This document shows positions 1-11,585 of a stretch of 64,000 nucleotides of DNA, one piece after another. The notes under the pieces were generated by a model, which made no database searches, was not told the origin of the DNA, and was given only the letters and a program-made list of their open reading frames with translations. Positions within the stretch are counted from its first letter, which is position 1, and each line of letters opens with the position of its first letter. Origin of the DNA: Amblyomma americanum (lineage: Eukaryota > Arthropoda > Arachnida > Ixodida > Ixodidae); the NCBI RefSeq assembly GCF_052857255.1, contig NC_135498.1, positions 164,234,124 to 164,298,123 of the forward strand, in the 5' to 3' direction. The translations under genes were made by a program, and so were the position numbers.

Positions 1-1900
1 TACCAGACAAACTTGACTGATTTAGATGATTGGAAGAAGTTATGCCAAATGTATTCCAGATCCGTTTGCTTTGCTTAGGACTTCAATAATTTTAACATCT
101 AGATACGTTGTGGTCGTAATTCGGATGTCTTTTGTACAAGATAGAACTTCCGAAGCAGCGTTATTCAAATGATAGCATAACAAATGGCAGTTCATGTATG
201 GAGAAATAAAATTTTATTTCTATGAAAATTTTTCATTTTATTTTTAACTTTTTGCGCTTCAGAGAGCGTGCATCACGATCGAATCGTTGAATGGCTCCAC
301 ACGAATCTCTTGACGATAATGCCATGAATATCTATAATGTTCGCTGTCGCTCAAAGCTACCGTCACGCAGCTTGATCATTTTGTTTTTGACGCGAGACGC
401 GACCACACTCACCAAATGTCGTCGTGACGACGCGGAGCTGCTTCCACATTTTTCCAGATTGTTGTAGTTGCTTTTGGTTCCTTATGTCGAAGGTTCCTTG
501 CCAGCTCAATTTATGCTCAGTTTGCCAGGTCAATATGGCCGCGCTCAATTTATGAGCACGGCCAAGAACGGCAGGCATTCTATTCAACGACCACCGAGCG
601 CGTTTGTGCTCGCTGAGCGGAAACAAGAGCGGAATTTGACGGCCGCTCCTTTTTTTGATCACACTTGCTTTCAACCATCACCGAAGTGTGTTGTGCACAA
701 TTTAAGGCATTGTCGCTGTTTCATTCTATGTAACGCGTTTGCTTTTCTCGCACATACTGTCCGAGGAGAGCCGCTCAGAAGCTTATCTTTAGTGCGTGTC
801 GGAACGTCTTGAACATGTCGCTCTTACATTCTTGCAGCTACTGGTAATAATGGATGCATCTCGCTTGCGTATGCGTTGAAGACTCTCGCGAATTACGCGG
901 TTTAAACTTTCCATTGGAGTATAGATTTTGCTACAGCGCTAAGTAGGCGCAGATATCATTGATGACCATTTCGTTTCATGTCCTTATGGATAGAAGATAC
1001 GATCTCTTCATACCAAGCGACATTTAATCTTTGCACAAGAACACACTATGTACAGCTACCAACGCACCTGCTTCGAGGCCTGGAATTTCGCTGTCTACTG
1101 TGCATAAATCGTACTTGTTGCTCATGCCGGCCGTAGGTACAATTTTTTTCACACATTACGCGCAAGCCATGGTCGTACTGATGTGACTGCACGATCAGAT
1201 GCTGCTTACAATCAGTGCAACTCGCATATGATGCCAGCAGGCACAGTACTGCCCCATTCGCCCGCTCTACACAACTGCCGACGAAATATCAGAGAACGCC
1301 TGAGGACGCGGAAGTTTCCACCTCTCGTAGCTTCGCGCTACTCCAGTTATCTTGCTGGCTGTTCATGGAGTGACCTACAGTGTGGAGGAACATCAGTGAA
1401 TTCAATCCATGCCGAAGTCATGTGTGCTGAAATAAGAAAATAGCGACCAAAAAAGAGACAACAACCAAGAATCAAGTGTAAAGCACTTGTAGCTCACGGA
1501 CAAACAGCTGCACATAATTAAAGTGCTAGAATAAAAGTTTGCATCACCGAAACTAATTGGTCTTTCTTTAGCGAAGGAAGCGGCCGAAGGAAGGAAGCCC
1601 CATTTTGCGCACTCAGTCCTGACGACAATTTCTTGACACCGTGATTCGCACCTCAGGATGCCGGAAGGCGTGTCACGTTTGCTGAATATGACAGAGTTGA
1701 TCGCTTCGCGGAACTGAATGAGCCTTTAAGGCGAGTGCTTGTGTGGGATCTGCTGCAGCTTTCTCCAGCTATTCTCCTCAGCAATTTCAGCAGCGTCCCT
1801 GAAATTTCTCCACTAAATTTAAAAGGTATACTTGTCATAACATCTTTCCTAACAAGCTTTGCAAATGTAGATAATAGCCATACGGCTCTCTCAAATACTC
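1..1900. other. No recognisable gene
   Basis: Only short overlapping open frames on both strands are present (for example 86 residues at 1183-1443 on the plus strand). None shows a domain, a signal peptide or splice context that I can recognise. Base composition is mixed, with an AT-rich start. I see no repeat family here that matches another part of the window. Confidence 0.5.
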
Positions 1901-1925
1901 ATTGTGGGCGGTACAGCGCCAAATA

Positions 1926-3800
1926 GATGACGGACAAAAGCAAGAAGACAACACAGACGAGCGCTATCTGGCAACAAATTTTATTGATAAAATCAAACAT
2001 TTACGCAAGATAATCACGTGACAGGGCATAAATCAAGCGCTTTGAGGAGCAACATCAAGAAAGTAAAACAATCGCCAGTCATCTGACGTGGGGAGAAGTC
2101 CCATCGAGAGCCTACCACTTCCTCTCCTCCTACCCTACCTGATTACTTCAAGCCAGAAAAAATCATGAATTATCTAGACATGATACCTTTTTATCAACCA
2201 ACAACAAGGAAGGCTGGCTGACACAATGTGACCTCTTCTTTTCTGATGAAATAAGCTTCCATTATTTCCCTGGTCGTCTTATCTCGGTGGCCAAACAAAA
2301 TCTCCGTGCGGTAACCAAGAGGCGGCAGTTTATCTTTTCTTTTCTTCTTTCCCGCAATCGTGAGCTTTTAGGTAATATCTGGAACCTGAGAGCTAATTGA
2401 GGTGCTCAAGCAAGCCAACGGTAATCTATCGACTGGTTTGACCTATGTAGACCTTATTGCATAATAGTGGAAGTTCATAAACTACTAAGCATTCGCAGTT
2501 CACCAACCTTGGCGTGTGTGGAATCTGGCATTTGAGTAAACTAAATTTTATCACCTTTTCATCGCGGTTTCTAATGACCCGGCAGAGCCCGCTCAAATTA
2601 TTTGACTCAGACATCAATCCTTCCCGCCAGATTTTTCATATTATGTGCTATTTGTGTATGTATGTAATAACCGCCATATCTTACATGCATTGTCGCTTTT
2701 TGAATTTACGAAATCCGTCCTTAGCATCCGCAAGAACGTTACAGTAGTCATCGTGATAACTGAATCCGGAAAACCGACAGTTTTTAGCCTGGGCACCTGT
2801 AACAGTAGACTATCTTGGACACAGTGATGACGCGAGTTCTGTTGGCTCGAGCGAATGAAAGAGATAGCAATGACATGGTTTCACAGTTTTTAAGTGTCCT
2901 GAAGAATAGTTTAATATCTGTTTCCGGGACCTTCGGGAGTAAAGCCAACATAAGTGGTCGTTCTTGAAAAATAACATAGCTTAAAACTGGAGAGATTCAT
3001 TCAAAGCAACTTAAACGGTAAACGACATGCCACTAGCACACTCTCGAAACAACTGCAATACATGTCTACCATTTGCCTGTTGAAGTTGACTTTTTGAATC
3101 AGCACGAAGAAATCATCCACAAATCTAAAGATCCTCAATGCCATTCCATCACTATGTTTACCAAGTTTTCTCTCGATTTGACCTAAGAAAATATTGCACA
3201 GTAAAGGCACCACCCTTCGATCCGGTACACATTCACTTTTTTGTACAGAGATGTCACCCCGTCAACCTAAATGAGTTGATTTTAAATAAAAAGACAACAG
3301 TTCAAGAAAGGTGTCAACAGGCACTCCGCACTGTCCCATAAAGCCATCTTCATCATTCTCGTCAGTGATGCATTTTTTCACCGCTTTCATAATCCCTTTG
3401 TGAGGAAGAGAGTAGTAAAGATCTTCGATGTCAATACTGAAGCCAGAACAAAAACCAGGAATATTATTGTTTTGCTTTTGGAAATGAAATACCTCGTCTA
3501 TATTGTCAACCAAGAAAAAATCCTCCAGAACTAGCACCGAAAGATGCTTTTGTAGAAAACTATACACAGCGTGGTGTCAAGCGCCAGCATCCAATATGAT
3601 GGCTCTGAAAGGGATATTAATTTTATGAGCCTTCCTGAGAAACACAATTCTAATTTAGCACCTTGTGCTTTCTGAACAGCCGTTGCCAACGGAACAAGAT
3701 TAGAGTGGTCCTTTAACAAGACAGCCTGCTCCTTAACACTCTGACAATCTACACTAACACGTTTAAAGCACTTTTTCACGACCTGTGAAGCTTTTCTGCA
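1926..3800 (-). mobile_element. Decayed Penelope-like retroelement
   Basis: Minus-strand remnant of a Penelope-like element: RT fragments come first (3779 down to 3001), then a GIY-YIG endonuclease start (around 2460-2430), then about 500 bp of 3' sequence reaching an AGCGCT-containing stretch near 1955-1965. That last stretch resembles the terminal repeat ends of such elements. The RT then GIY-YIG order is the family's normal order. Exact ends are not defined; I saw no target-site duplication. Confidence is in the family, not the borders. Confidence 0.75.
2426..3779 (-). pseudogene. Penelope-like RT with C-terminal GIY-YIG endonuclease (broken)
   Basis: The reading frame is broken into at least four pieces. 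3779-3531 holds an N-terminal piece; 3567-3262 carries SIDIEDLYYSLPH, matching the RT region with the first catalytic Asp; 3213-3001 carries RFVDDFFVLI, the YVDD-type RT active site with both Asp residues. After a gap, 2617-2426 reads VYELPLLCNKVYIGQTSR, which is the GIY-YIG nuclease signature in its KVYIGQT form. In intact members one protein of about 800 residues primes reverse transcription at the endonuclease nick. Frameshifts and a gap between RT and nuclease make this copy non-functional. Confidence 0.8.
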
Positions 3801-3934
3801 AAAATACTCTCCGGGGTTACAACAATATAACCCTCTTTATCTAACAACACAAGCCACCAAATGTTATACTCGAAATAATCCACTAGGGAACGTAAATCCT
3901 TACGTTGTAGTAGTGGTGGTTGTGAAAATATTTA

Positions 3935-4290
3935 TGTATATACAGAGGTGTCGGGGGTCGTGACCTGAAGGCTCGCGCCCTTACAACTACTAGGTGGGAT
4001 GCTATTCAGGCACCCCATTGGCGTTTGCCGCAGCCCGCAGTCCTCTCGGGTAGGGCATAGGATGGCTCTGCTGGCAGGCCCACACCACGTGTTTGGTGTC
4101 AGACACCTCCCCACAGTGCCAGCACAGCCTGTCGAATTAAAGATCGAAATACTTTATAGTTGCCAGGCCCAGCATCGTTTTAGTGAGCAGGCGCTGCAGT
4201 ACCCGCTTGTTTGCCTTCTCCAGCCGTTTGCACGTGGTGAGCAGAGTTTAGTGCGCGGATCAGTAATAATCGAATAGTTCTTCAAAAATT
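3935..4290 (-). pseudogene. LINE ORF2 C-terminal zinc-finger fragment
   Basis: On the minus strand near 4120-4070 the sequence reads CWHCGEVSDTKHVVWAC, a C-x2-C-x8-H-x4-C pattern typical of the cysteine-histidine region at the C-terminus of LINE ORF2 proteins with an RNase H domain. It resembles the same region of the LINE fragment at 42.2-42.5 kb (CHKCGERATYDHILW). Frames change within the fragment, and no RT or endonuclease piece lies beside it, so it looks like a 5'-truncated LINE copy. Confidence 0.5.
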
Positions 4291-5900
4291 TAAACCGGTT
4301 TGAAATCGGAGTCCTGTCGGCGTCGAGTCCCGTGGGAACTTTTCGGAGAGAGGACATTCAATGACTTATACTGCCATAATAAGAGCAACCAGCTTTGCAA
4401 AGCATATGGAAGTGTCACAACCTTAATTTTTTTCCCTTTTTCTAGTTCCAAAGCAAATGTTTCGAAAACGAACCAGCCAAAACAATTTAAATCCTATCAG
4501 TTTACAGTAATTGTGTCTGATTTGCCCACTGAAGCAGCTGTTCGCGTCAAATGTGTGCTCGCTGCGTTCGGGTTGCTCGGAATTCATCCCAGTTTAGCTT
4601 TGATTAAACAGAGGTGATCCACTAAGGTTGTGCGTCCAAACATGTTTCAGGACCTAAGTCGGACGTTCGTTTAATTGCAGACTGCAGATCTGCCGCAGCT
4701 TGCGACGAGAAGATTGCTCTTTATTTTTCGTCCTTTAGGTTCTCAGGCCAAGTTGCGGTCAGAATATATAACCAGGAAAATCGCTCGGCTTGTGGCGCAG
4801 CCACCGTTTGCCCGAGGCAGAGCTTCGCTCAGAAATTTAGAGTGTAGAATAGTTTGCTTTTAAGTTGCGCAGTGGTACTTTTGTTGCATCCGTACAAGTC
4901 CTAAGTTTTGGAGAAAGAACAACCAGAGTTCGCCTTTCTTGCAAGAAATTTGGAACACAGCGGATGCATTATGAGCCACACAGAATGACTCCGAAGAAAC
5001 TCTCTCTCCCCCGGCGCTCTGAACTTTCGAGAAGAGGCGCGCTTCTTTGAATCTGACGTCGACAAATAAATGTGATTGTCCGGGTTGAAAGTATGATATT
5101 ATCTTTAACCGAAACTCATGAGTGATAGTTTTTTTCTCAGCATTGTCAAATCATCTCTGAGAAATATAAAATGAAATAATGCGATAATCATCGCTCATTT
5201 GTAATTGGTTGGCAGTAAATGAACTGGTTTCAGGCAATACCGCGTACTTTTTTCGCTTGAAAGACCAGCTAGGGCGACTGGAACCAACGGGGTCTTCGCA
5301 TAGTCTTCTGTAAGTATGCGCACTGTCATGTTAACGCGTGCCCTTACGGTACGAAGTGCGCATGCTCATGCTTGTGCCTCTCTTTATATAACCAGCCCTT
5401 TGTCTGATAATAAACACACTTTGTTCCCTGCCAACCGACCGTTCACGAAGAGAGAGATAAAGCAGAGAGAGATAAAGAGGAAGATGCAAGACAGTGATGT
5501 TAAACAGGAAGGTGTTGAGATTGACTACCATACGCTGGTGAAGGAAAACAGTACATTGTAGGCCTTGAGAGCACTCAACTGCTGTGGCCAGTGTTGGGGT
5601 GGTGGTTTGCTTTGATAACGCGGTGCCCATTCATGTGCTGGTTTTTCGCTGATGAGCTGAACTGTAGGCGTTGGGCAGCCAGAACTATATGTAGCGTGTC
5701 CAGCACTTGCAGCGGGTTCTAGGCTGCTGGCGTGCGTAGGCTAGAAATCAGTGTGCGTGACACATTTAACAAGGACGGGAGCACTGCAATCACTTGCAGA
5801 TCTTGGCCATGGTCTGCATCGTCGCTTTTGTCAGGCTCAGCCGTAGGCGTTGGACATTGGGAGTGTGGCAACGTCCCTGGCCCAGTGGGAGTACAAGACA
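4291..5900. other. No recognisable gene
   Basis: Short open frames only, none with a recognisable domain. A purine-rich stretch with repeated agagagataaa lies near 5450-5480. No clear repeat ends or RNA gene are visible. Confidence 0.4.
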
Positions 5901-5914
5901 TCGGTAGTGGTTGC

Positions 5915-6244
5915 TTAGTAGTACCTTAAGCAGTAGGTCCAGCGTCGCCATAAACAGGGCTCTCTTGGTTTAGTGCTGATTAGTGTGGATTTAGTGTGCT
6001 GCAAAGGTGCTGGTTGCACGTTTGCCGCGGCCTCTCTCTGCGTAGAATAGCTTCGCACTCTTTGCTTTAGTATCGTCTGCTCGGTCTCCAGCCTGGGGCA
6101 GTCTTTCGTGGAAGAGTCATGAGGGCCACGGCAGTTGGCGCACTTCAAGACAGTAGTGCGGCAAATGTCGTCGCTGTGTTGCTCGGAGCATCTTGGGCAG
6201 ACAATGCAGATGTTGCAGACGCCGCACACGGGAACAATCCTCAT
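5915..6244 (-). pseudogene. LINE ORF1 zinc-knuckle fragment
   Basis: A 109-residue frame carries clustered zinc-binding motifs: CPRCSEQHSDDIC, then CANCRGPHDSSTKDCPR. These are the tandem CCHC-type knuckles of a LINE ORF1 (gag-like) nucleic-acid-binding protein. The following residues (LETEQTILKQ and QREAAA) closely parallel the ORF1 fragment at 38.0-38.4 kb, so the two are the same or sister families. No endonuclease or RT follows downstream on this strand, so it is a fragment. Confidence 0.7.
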
Positions 6245-6344
6245 GCACCTCCTGCACTGGAGCGGCTTAGGTACGAAAAACCAAATTGGGTGTCGAAGGT
6301 GCCCAACCTTCGACCTGAGAGCAAGTAAATACTGTCACGTGGCG

Positions 6345-6930
6345 TGAGCAGGACGATATATGAAGTTGAATGACAAGACGAATAAAAGGCGATTTTGTTT
6401 GTTTTCAACAAGGCTGTGGGGGGAAGGTTTTTAGTTTCATTTTACCATTTTATTAGCCTGGAAACTAACAAAGGCCAGATTGACAAATGAGGCAAGTTGG
6501 CCTGTGACGGTTCCCTGGCTGAACGTCACATTCTTTGAGATTGTCAGCTGGGCGGCGAAAACAGATCAGTGTTATTCAGCGAACGCAGTGTCAATAGAGT
6601 TCTGTAGTATTTACAAGGGGTAGTCAATTTTTGCTCTTAAACAATAACATTTTTAAACCCGATGGAATTTAGAGATCTCTTTAAATCAGACCTAAGTCCT
6701 TATCTCAAGCAACGAACCACGTAGGTGTACACAGAGATTAGTATGGCAATATTGGTGCAAAAGCACTATTGCTATGGGTAAACCCCCAAGAAAATGTTGC
6801 TATGTTTGTGGGTTTGTGCCAATAAAATGAATAAATAAATATATAGACATAAAATAATGATCGGCGGCTGGGGCTCCAACCTGTGGAGGAGGAAACAAAT
6901 AACTTTGCTGGCCACTGCGCGAGAGCACTA
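6345..6930. other. No recognisable gene
   Basis: AT-rich sequence ending in an aataaatgaataaataaat-like stretch near 6820-6840. I see no coding motif or repeat ends. Confidence 0.4.
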
Positions 6931-6932
6931 TG

Positions 6933-7955
6933 CTATCGCCGCAGTTTTTTTTCTTTATTGCATAGAAATAGGGCTGAAAAGAAAAATCTAAACATGCTTA
7001 TGCCAAAACACACCAGGCTACCATACCCCTGCACGACCCCACCTTCCAAAACGTCAAACGTCTGGGAGGCACGCACATGCATCCAGATAGGGGCGCAAGC
7101 GAGGCGGCTCTTGCAGGACAGCGTAAACTCCCCGCACCAAAGCGCATTGTTCACGAAACAAACATCTCGACGACCTTGGTGATTCGGCATGGCTGTTCAT
7201 CGTGCAAGTTTACCAGAGACTAAATATTCCCAGCGACATAAAGAGATCATATGGCACAACACATGTTTTCCGCACAGGCAAAAAACAGATACTGTAGGGT
7301 GTGATGTCATTATCCTTCTTAATTCGCTTAAATATGTTCAAAAAGAACATAGCATCAATCCACCTAATAAAACATTGATCAATTGTCTCTGGTGTATTGC
7401 ACAGGCGGTAATTCACCGTCCATTGCGCAAGCATCTCCTTAGCATGAAGACATTCCTTCACAGGCAGCGTGGATGTGTGCAGTGTAAAGAAGAATGTTCT
7501 TGCACCAGAAGTGCACATTCGCCTAACATGGTTAAAAACACTGCTGTCAATTAACTCCAGAAAAGGTTGCCGATACAGCAGTACAGAAATACTCTAAGCG
7601 CCTGAGCCATCTGCCTTCTCAAGAGGCTATACAGGTAGTCTAAAGAAAAGCGCGCAGTGAGGAAATTGACGGTGTCAGCAACTTGCTTAAGGAATCCACA
7701 TAAAGGCCCCTCACGAGTGTGTGCAGAAGGTGTGAATAGGAAAGGCAAATGAACAGCGGGACGCCTGATAAGCAGAGCTAATAAAATTGGCGGTTTGCCG
7801 ATTAGAAAAAAAAACGCGAAACAAGTTGATGCACAAATAAGTGAACAAGGCCTATTCCACCAGTCTAGAGAAAGAAATAGGATATCGAGACATATGCTAT
7901 CGCCAGAGCCGAAGACGCCTTGTGCTAAACTGCAACACTCTGTCACGCTGTACAC
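6933..7955 (-). pseudogene. LINE ORF2 C-terminal region with zf-RVT-like motif (broken)
   Basis: Three consecutive minus-strand frames (7955-7551, 7518-7210, 7190-6933) together look like the C-terminal part of a LINE RT protein. The middle piece contains FFFTLHTSTLPVKECL followed by NYRLCNTPETIDQCFI, a C-x(n)-ETIDxCF pattern like the zinc-binding tail (zf-RVT type). It continues through a conserved hydrophobic block ending GIFSLW. The catalytic RT region is absent, so this is a 5'-truncated copy with frameshifts. Assignment rests on recalled similarity to arthropod LINE tails. Confidence 0.55.
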
Positions 7956-8106
7956 TGCACATCGTCTTCATCATCAAATAATGCTACTATCAACTAATAT
8001 TCATGTTTGGAGCTATGTGGTGGTAGTAACAGAGATGTGCGCTGCATGCGCTGGTGTGGACAAGGTTCTGGTAGGAACGCAGCACAAGAACAATACCCGC
8101 AGTCGG

Positions 8107-8330
8107 TTAGTACCATCGGGTTTTTTGACAACCACAAGAGGCGCATTGTATGCTGACCACGACCTCTCAATCACACCACGCTCCAACATATCCCGCACCT
8201 CCTTTTCTATTGATTCTTGAACTGCTAAAGGTAGTGGGTATTGCATCACGCTGATTGGTCTGTCTCTAGAGAGATCTAGTCTGCAACATATGACATTCGT
8301 TTTGCCCGGCACATACAAAACACACCCTCT
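8107..8330 (-). pseudogene. Start of reverse transcriptase (truncated)
   Basis: The frame carries CRLDLSRDRPISVMQYPLP, then IEKEVRDMLERGVIERS, then YNAPLVVVKKPDGTNRLRV. This is the standard N-terminal RT block of Ty3/gypsy elements, which should continue into VDFR. Here the similarity stops at about 8107 and unrelated residues follow. Upstream (8480-8330) a linker reads GWDKVLINPNL and IKALLQSKEGVF, the usual pre-RT spacer, so RT is contiguous with the integrase tail and was not brought in separately. One frameshift separates the linker from the RT block. Confidence 0.75.
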
Positions 8331-8478
8331 TTGCTTTGGAGTAGGGCCTTTATCTGTGAGCTTCTGGCTTCATTCAAATTGGGGTTTATTAGCACCTTAT
8401 CCCAACCTACAGTTTTCTTCCCACTGCACGTGGGCATCTCGACAACATCATCTGTCTGCTCGGCTACTACCGAGCATA

Positions 8479-9960
8479 CTACCTTGGGGGCGCACTGGAT
8501 GGGAACTCTTCGTACTTTTTCAACATGTTTGCATGGAAAACCTTCTTGGTGTTATTTATCAATAACTCATAATGCATGTCATTTTTCTTCTGCGTCACAA
8601 GGTAAGGGCCCTTCCACTGCATCAGTAACTTATTATGATTCGTTGGTAGCAGGATGAGAACCTTGTCCCACGGATTCAAATCCCTGTGAGTGCCTTTCTT
8701 GTCACAGTAGGCCTTTTAGCGTTCGCACGCCCTTTCCAGGCCTTGATGTGCCAGCCTGCATGTTTCTTCCAACATGTCCCGCAACTCAAGAACGTATGTG
8801 TATGTTGTCTTGAGTTCTGATGCGATCTCCTTATTAGCCCACAGCTCCTTGAGTATTGTAAGTGGACCTCTAACGGCTCTCCCATACAACATCTCGAAGG
8901 GCGAGAATCCAAGACTCGTTTGTGGTACTTCGCGGTAAGCGAACAAAAGAGCTGGGAGATATCTATCCCAATTTGTAGGTCTCTCCTGGCACATTTTCTT
9001 GATCAAATTTTTGAGGGTGCCGTTGAACCGCTCTACAAGCCCATTTCACATGGGATGGTAAGGCATCGTCAGTAACTGTCTTACTGATAAAAGCCGGTTA
9101 ACCTCCTTCATTAGCTCCGATGTGAAGTTCGAGCCCCGGTCACTCAGAATTTCCCTCGGGAACCCATAAAGCGAAAACATTTCCACGAGACCCTCCGCCA
9201 CTTGTATACTGTCAATAGTTCTCAGTGGAATAGCGTCAGGATAACGAGTGGCCACGTCAACCAGAGTAAGCACATATCTATTGCCTTTGGCGGATACTGG
9301 AGAGATTGCCCCACAATGTCAATCGCCACTCGCTGAAACGGTAGGTCGATGGCTGGCATCTTGCCCAGAGGTAAGGGAACAACTCTTCCCTTCGGAACTG
9401 TGCGCTGGCACATGTCACATGAGCGAACAAAGCGCTTAACGTCACTCTGAACATCCGGCCAAGAGAACTCCTCGTTGATAATAGACACCGTTTTTTGAAC
9501 ACCCTGGTGTCCGGCCATAATGGCGTCATGTCCTAAGCGTAGCACTGTCTCTCGCATATCTCTCGGTAACGCCAGCTGTTGGACCCGCCTTCCTGAACTA
9601 AATATGCATTTCCTGTGCAAAAGACCATTTACCAATTGATACTTCAATGACGTCCGACTCTTCTTTCTTTCCACCTTTTCCCCGACTCTTTGTAAGCAGG
9701 TCTTCAGGCTCGGGTCTTCTTTTTGCCTAATTGCAATTTCGCCCGGTGTTACGCTCAGGCACATCGCAACAGGAGTAGAGAGCGGACGCTGCGTTGCTCG
9801 GGCTGTCGCTTGAGCTCTTGTCTCCACTGCCGACGAGAAACTGACTGCACTCGTCTGAGCTGTCGCGGGCCTTTCCTCCTTTGGATGTTCTTCAACGTCG
9901 AGCATCCTCCACTCGGGATCGGGGTCTTCAACGCATCTTGCACCCGTAATGTTTCCCAAG
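8479..9960 (-). pseudogene. Integrase (zinc finger, DDE core, GPY/F tail; broken)
   Basis: Zinc finger: LGHDAIMAGHQGVQKTV followed by SCDMCQRTV (His-His-Cys-Cys), around 9540-9405. Core: AIDIVGQ gives the first Asp, LSDRGSNFTSEL (about 9150) the second, and NGLVERFNGTLK (about 9030) the Glu. A TGA stop at 9046-9048 lies immediately before NGLVERF, and there is a frameshift near 9250. The C-terminal piece (8679-8479) carries LLMQWKGPYLVTQKK, the GPY/F module that helps target DNA binding. Integrase joins element ends to host DNA. It sits upstream of RT, the unusual feature of this element. Confidence 0.8.
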
Positions 9961-10500
9961 ATGAGATCGTAGATGGGTTCGTCTACGCATTTTGCCACTA
10001 CCTGCCCAGTATAATATGGCGTGGACACTAGGATCCTGGCTTCAGGAAGGTACTTTACTGTGCTATCTACAAGAGTGACGGCCGACACTTCCCCTGTAAG
10101 ATCCTCGTCCTTCACCAGGCTTCTACGAACCAAGACTGTGTAAGCTCCGCTGTCTCTAAGCACCAATATTGGACGGTCCCCTATTTGCCCAACCACCACT
10201 GGTATTGCTGCTTTCGACTTGGGTGTTCCACTCACTCCCTCGTTTTCCAGCGGCGTTTGCTCTCCTTTCAGCTGCGGAACTTCGGATGGCGTGACAAGTT
10301 CTACCCTAGAGTCAACAAACGCATGCAGCTCGGTCCTGTGTTCTGTATCGGCACTCATCCAGAGTATGACCCCTCTTACAACCTTGACACACAATCTGTG
10401 TTTTTTGGGCAGCACTACTAGTTCCACAGTCAGCTGCACGGTGTCCCACCTTGCCGCAGAGAAAACACCTTACTGGCACCTTAGATGCACTGCCATATGC
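9960..10500 (-). pseudogene. Zinc knuckle and aspartic protease region
   Basis: Near 10480-10440 the minus strand encodes RCFLCGKVGHRAADC, a CCHC zinc knuckle that packages RNA. It lies in a different frame from the protease piece that follows. The protease motif is ILVLRDSGAYTVLVRRSL (around 10170-10130), with DSG as the catalytic triad of retropepsins, and the flap-proximal LILGN appears further down. The frame from 10439 continues uninterrupted into the integrase zinc finger with no RT between, which fixes the gene order. Confidence 0.75.
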
Positions 10501-10523
10501 TCTTGGGTTTGCCGCATCTGTCT

Positions 10524-11585
10524 CTAGGGTCTTTTGGGTTTCCTCTTTGGCTTACTCAAATTCCTTAACCCTTGAGCCTCGAGGAATTGGTCAGCAGTGT
10601 CGGCGAACTCTTCCAACGAGCACAACTTTCTTTCCATCGGAAATAGCGCCAGCTTTGAGCTGCAACACGCTAAAAATTTCTCTGTGACCAGCTTGTCACG
10701 AACACCTTCAAAACTCTTTTCTGTGTTTGACATATCAAGCCACCTATCAAAATAGTTGGTCTGCCTGCAGGAACACTGCTCAGCGGTTTCCGAATCCTCA
10801 GGTTTCGCGGTGCAAAGTCTCTCACGAAAACCCTCTGCTGTAAGCCTGAATCTTTGGAGGAGTGCCTTTTTGACTTTCTCGTAGTCCATGGAATCAGCAG
10901 CAGGCATCCTTCCAAAAACATTCAGCGCCTCTCCGACTAAACACTTGCTCAATGCCGTGGCCCATTCACAGCGCTCCCAGCATTGCACTAAAGCTATCCG
11001 CTCGAATCGTTGCAGATATGCATCCAAATCATCTCTCTTGTCATCAAAAAGAGCCATCTGCTTCCTTGGGCAAACTCTGGCTGGTCTAGGAGATTCTATA
11101 CCCGCTAAGGAATGCTGATCATTGTCCATGATCTCCTCTTATCCTCCCGCGCCATTAGCATGTTTCCACAAAATAAACTCCTCCTCCCGTTCTATCCTTC
11201 TTTTCTCCCGTTCTTCTGTTTCGCGAGCCATTTTCTCTTCTCGCTCTTCCGCCTCGCGAGCTCTTTTCTCTTCTCGCTCTTCTGCCTCGCGAGCTCTTTT
11301 CGCCTCGCGTTCTTCTGCATCACGAGCGTCTGCGCGGGCTTGCGCCCTTTCCTCTCTCTGCCTATCTGCCTCCACTTTCTTCCTTTTTATCTCCTCGTCA
11401 TAGAGACGCATCGCCTCTTCCTTGCTTAACCGTAGCTTGTGCGCCAGTTCTAACGTTTTTACCGAATCTCTACTTTCTGACTTCGAGAGATAGGAAAAAT
11501 CCGAGACAAAGCAAAAAAGAAAAAGGAAATGTATCCTGGCACAGGCTCGCCACTTATCTTTGTCACAGATCTCCCCGAAGAACAC
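10524..11585 (-). pseudogene. Gag with charged coiled coil and SCAN-like domain
   Basis: The first part (11585-11139) is a long charged stretch built from repeats of EEREEKRAREA, predicted coiled coil, preceded by TLELAHKLRLSKEEAMRLY. The second part (11129-10524) reads DDLDAYLQRFERIALVQCW, then LVGEALNVFGRMP, then a C-terminal SLEEFADTADQFLEAQG. This is the retroviral capsid-like (SCAN-related) fold typical of this gypsy group. Gag assembles the particle that carries element RNA. A frame break separates the two halves. Confidence 0.75.
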
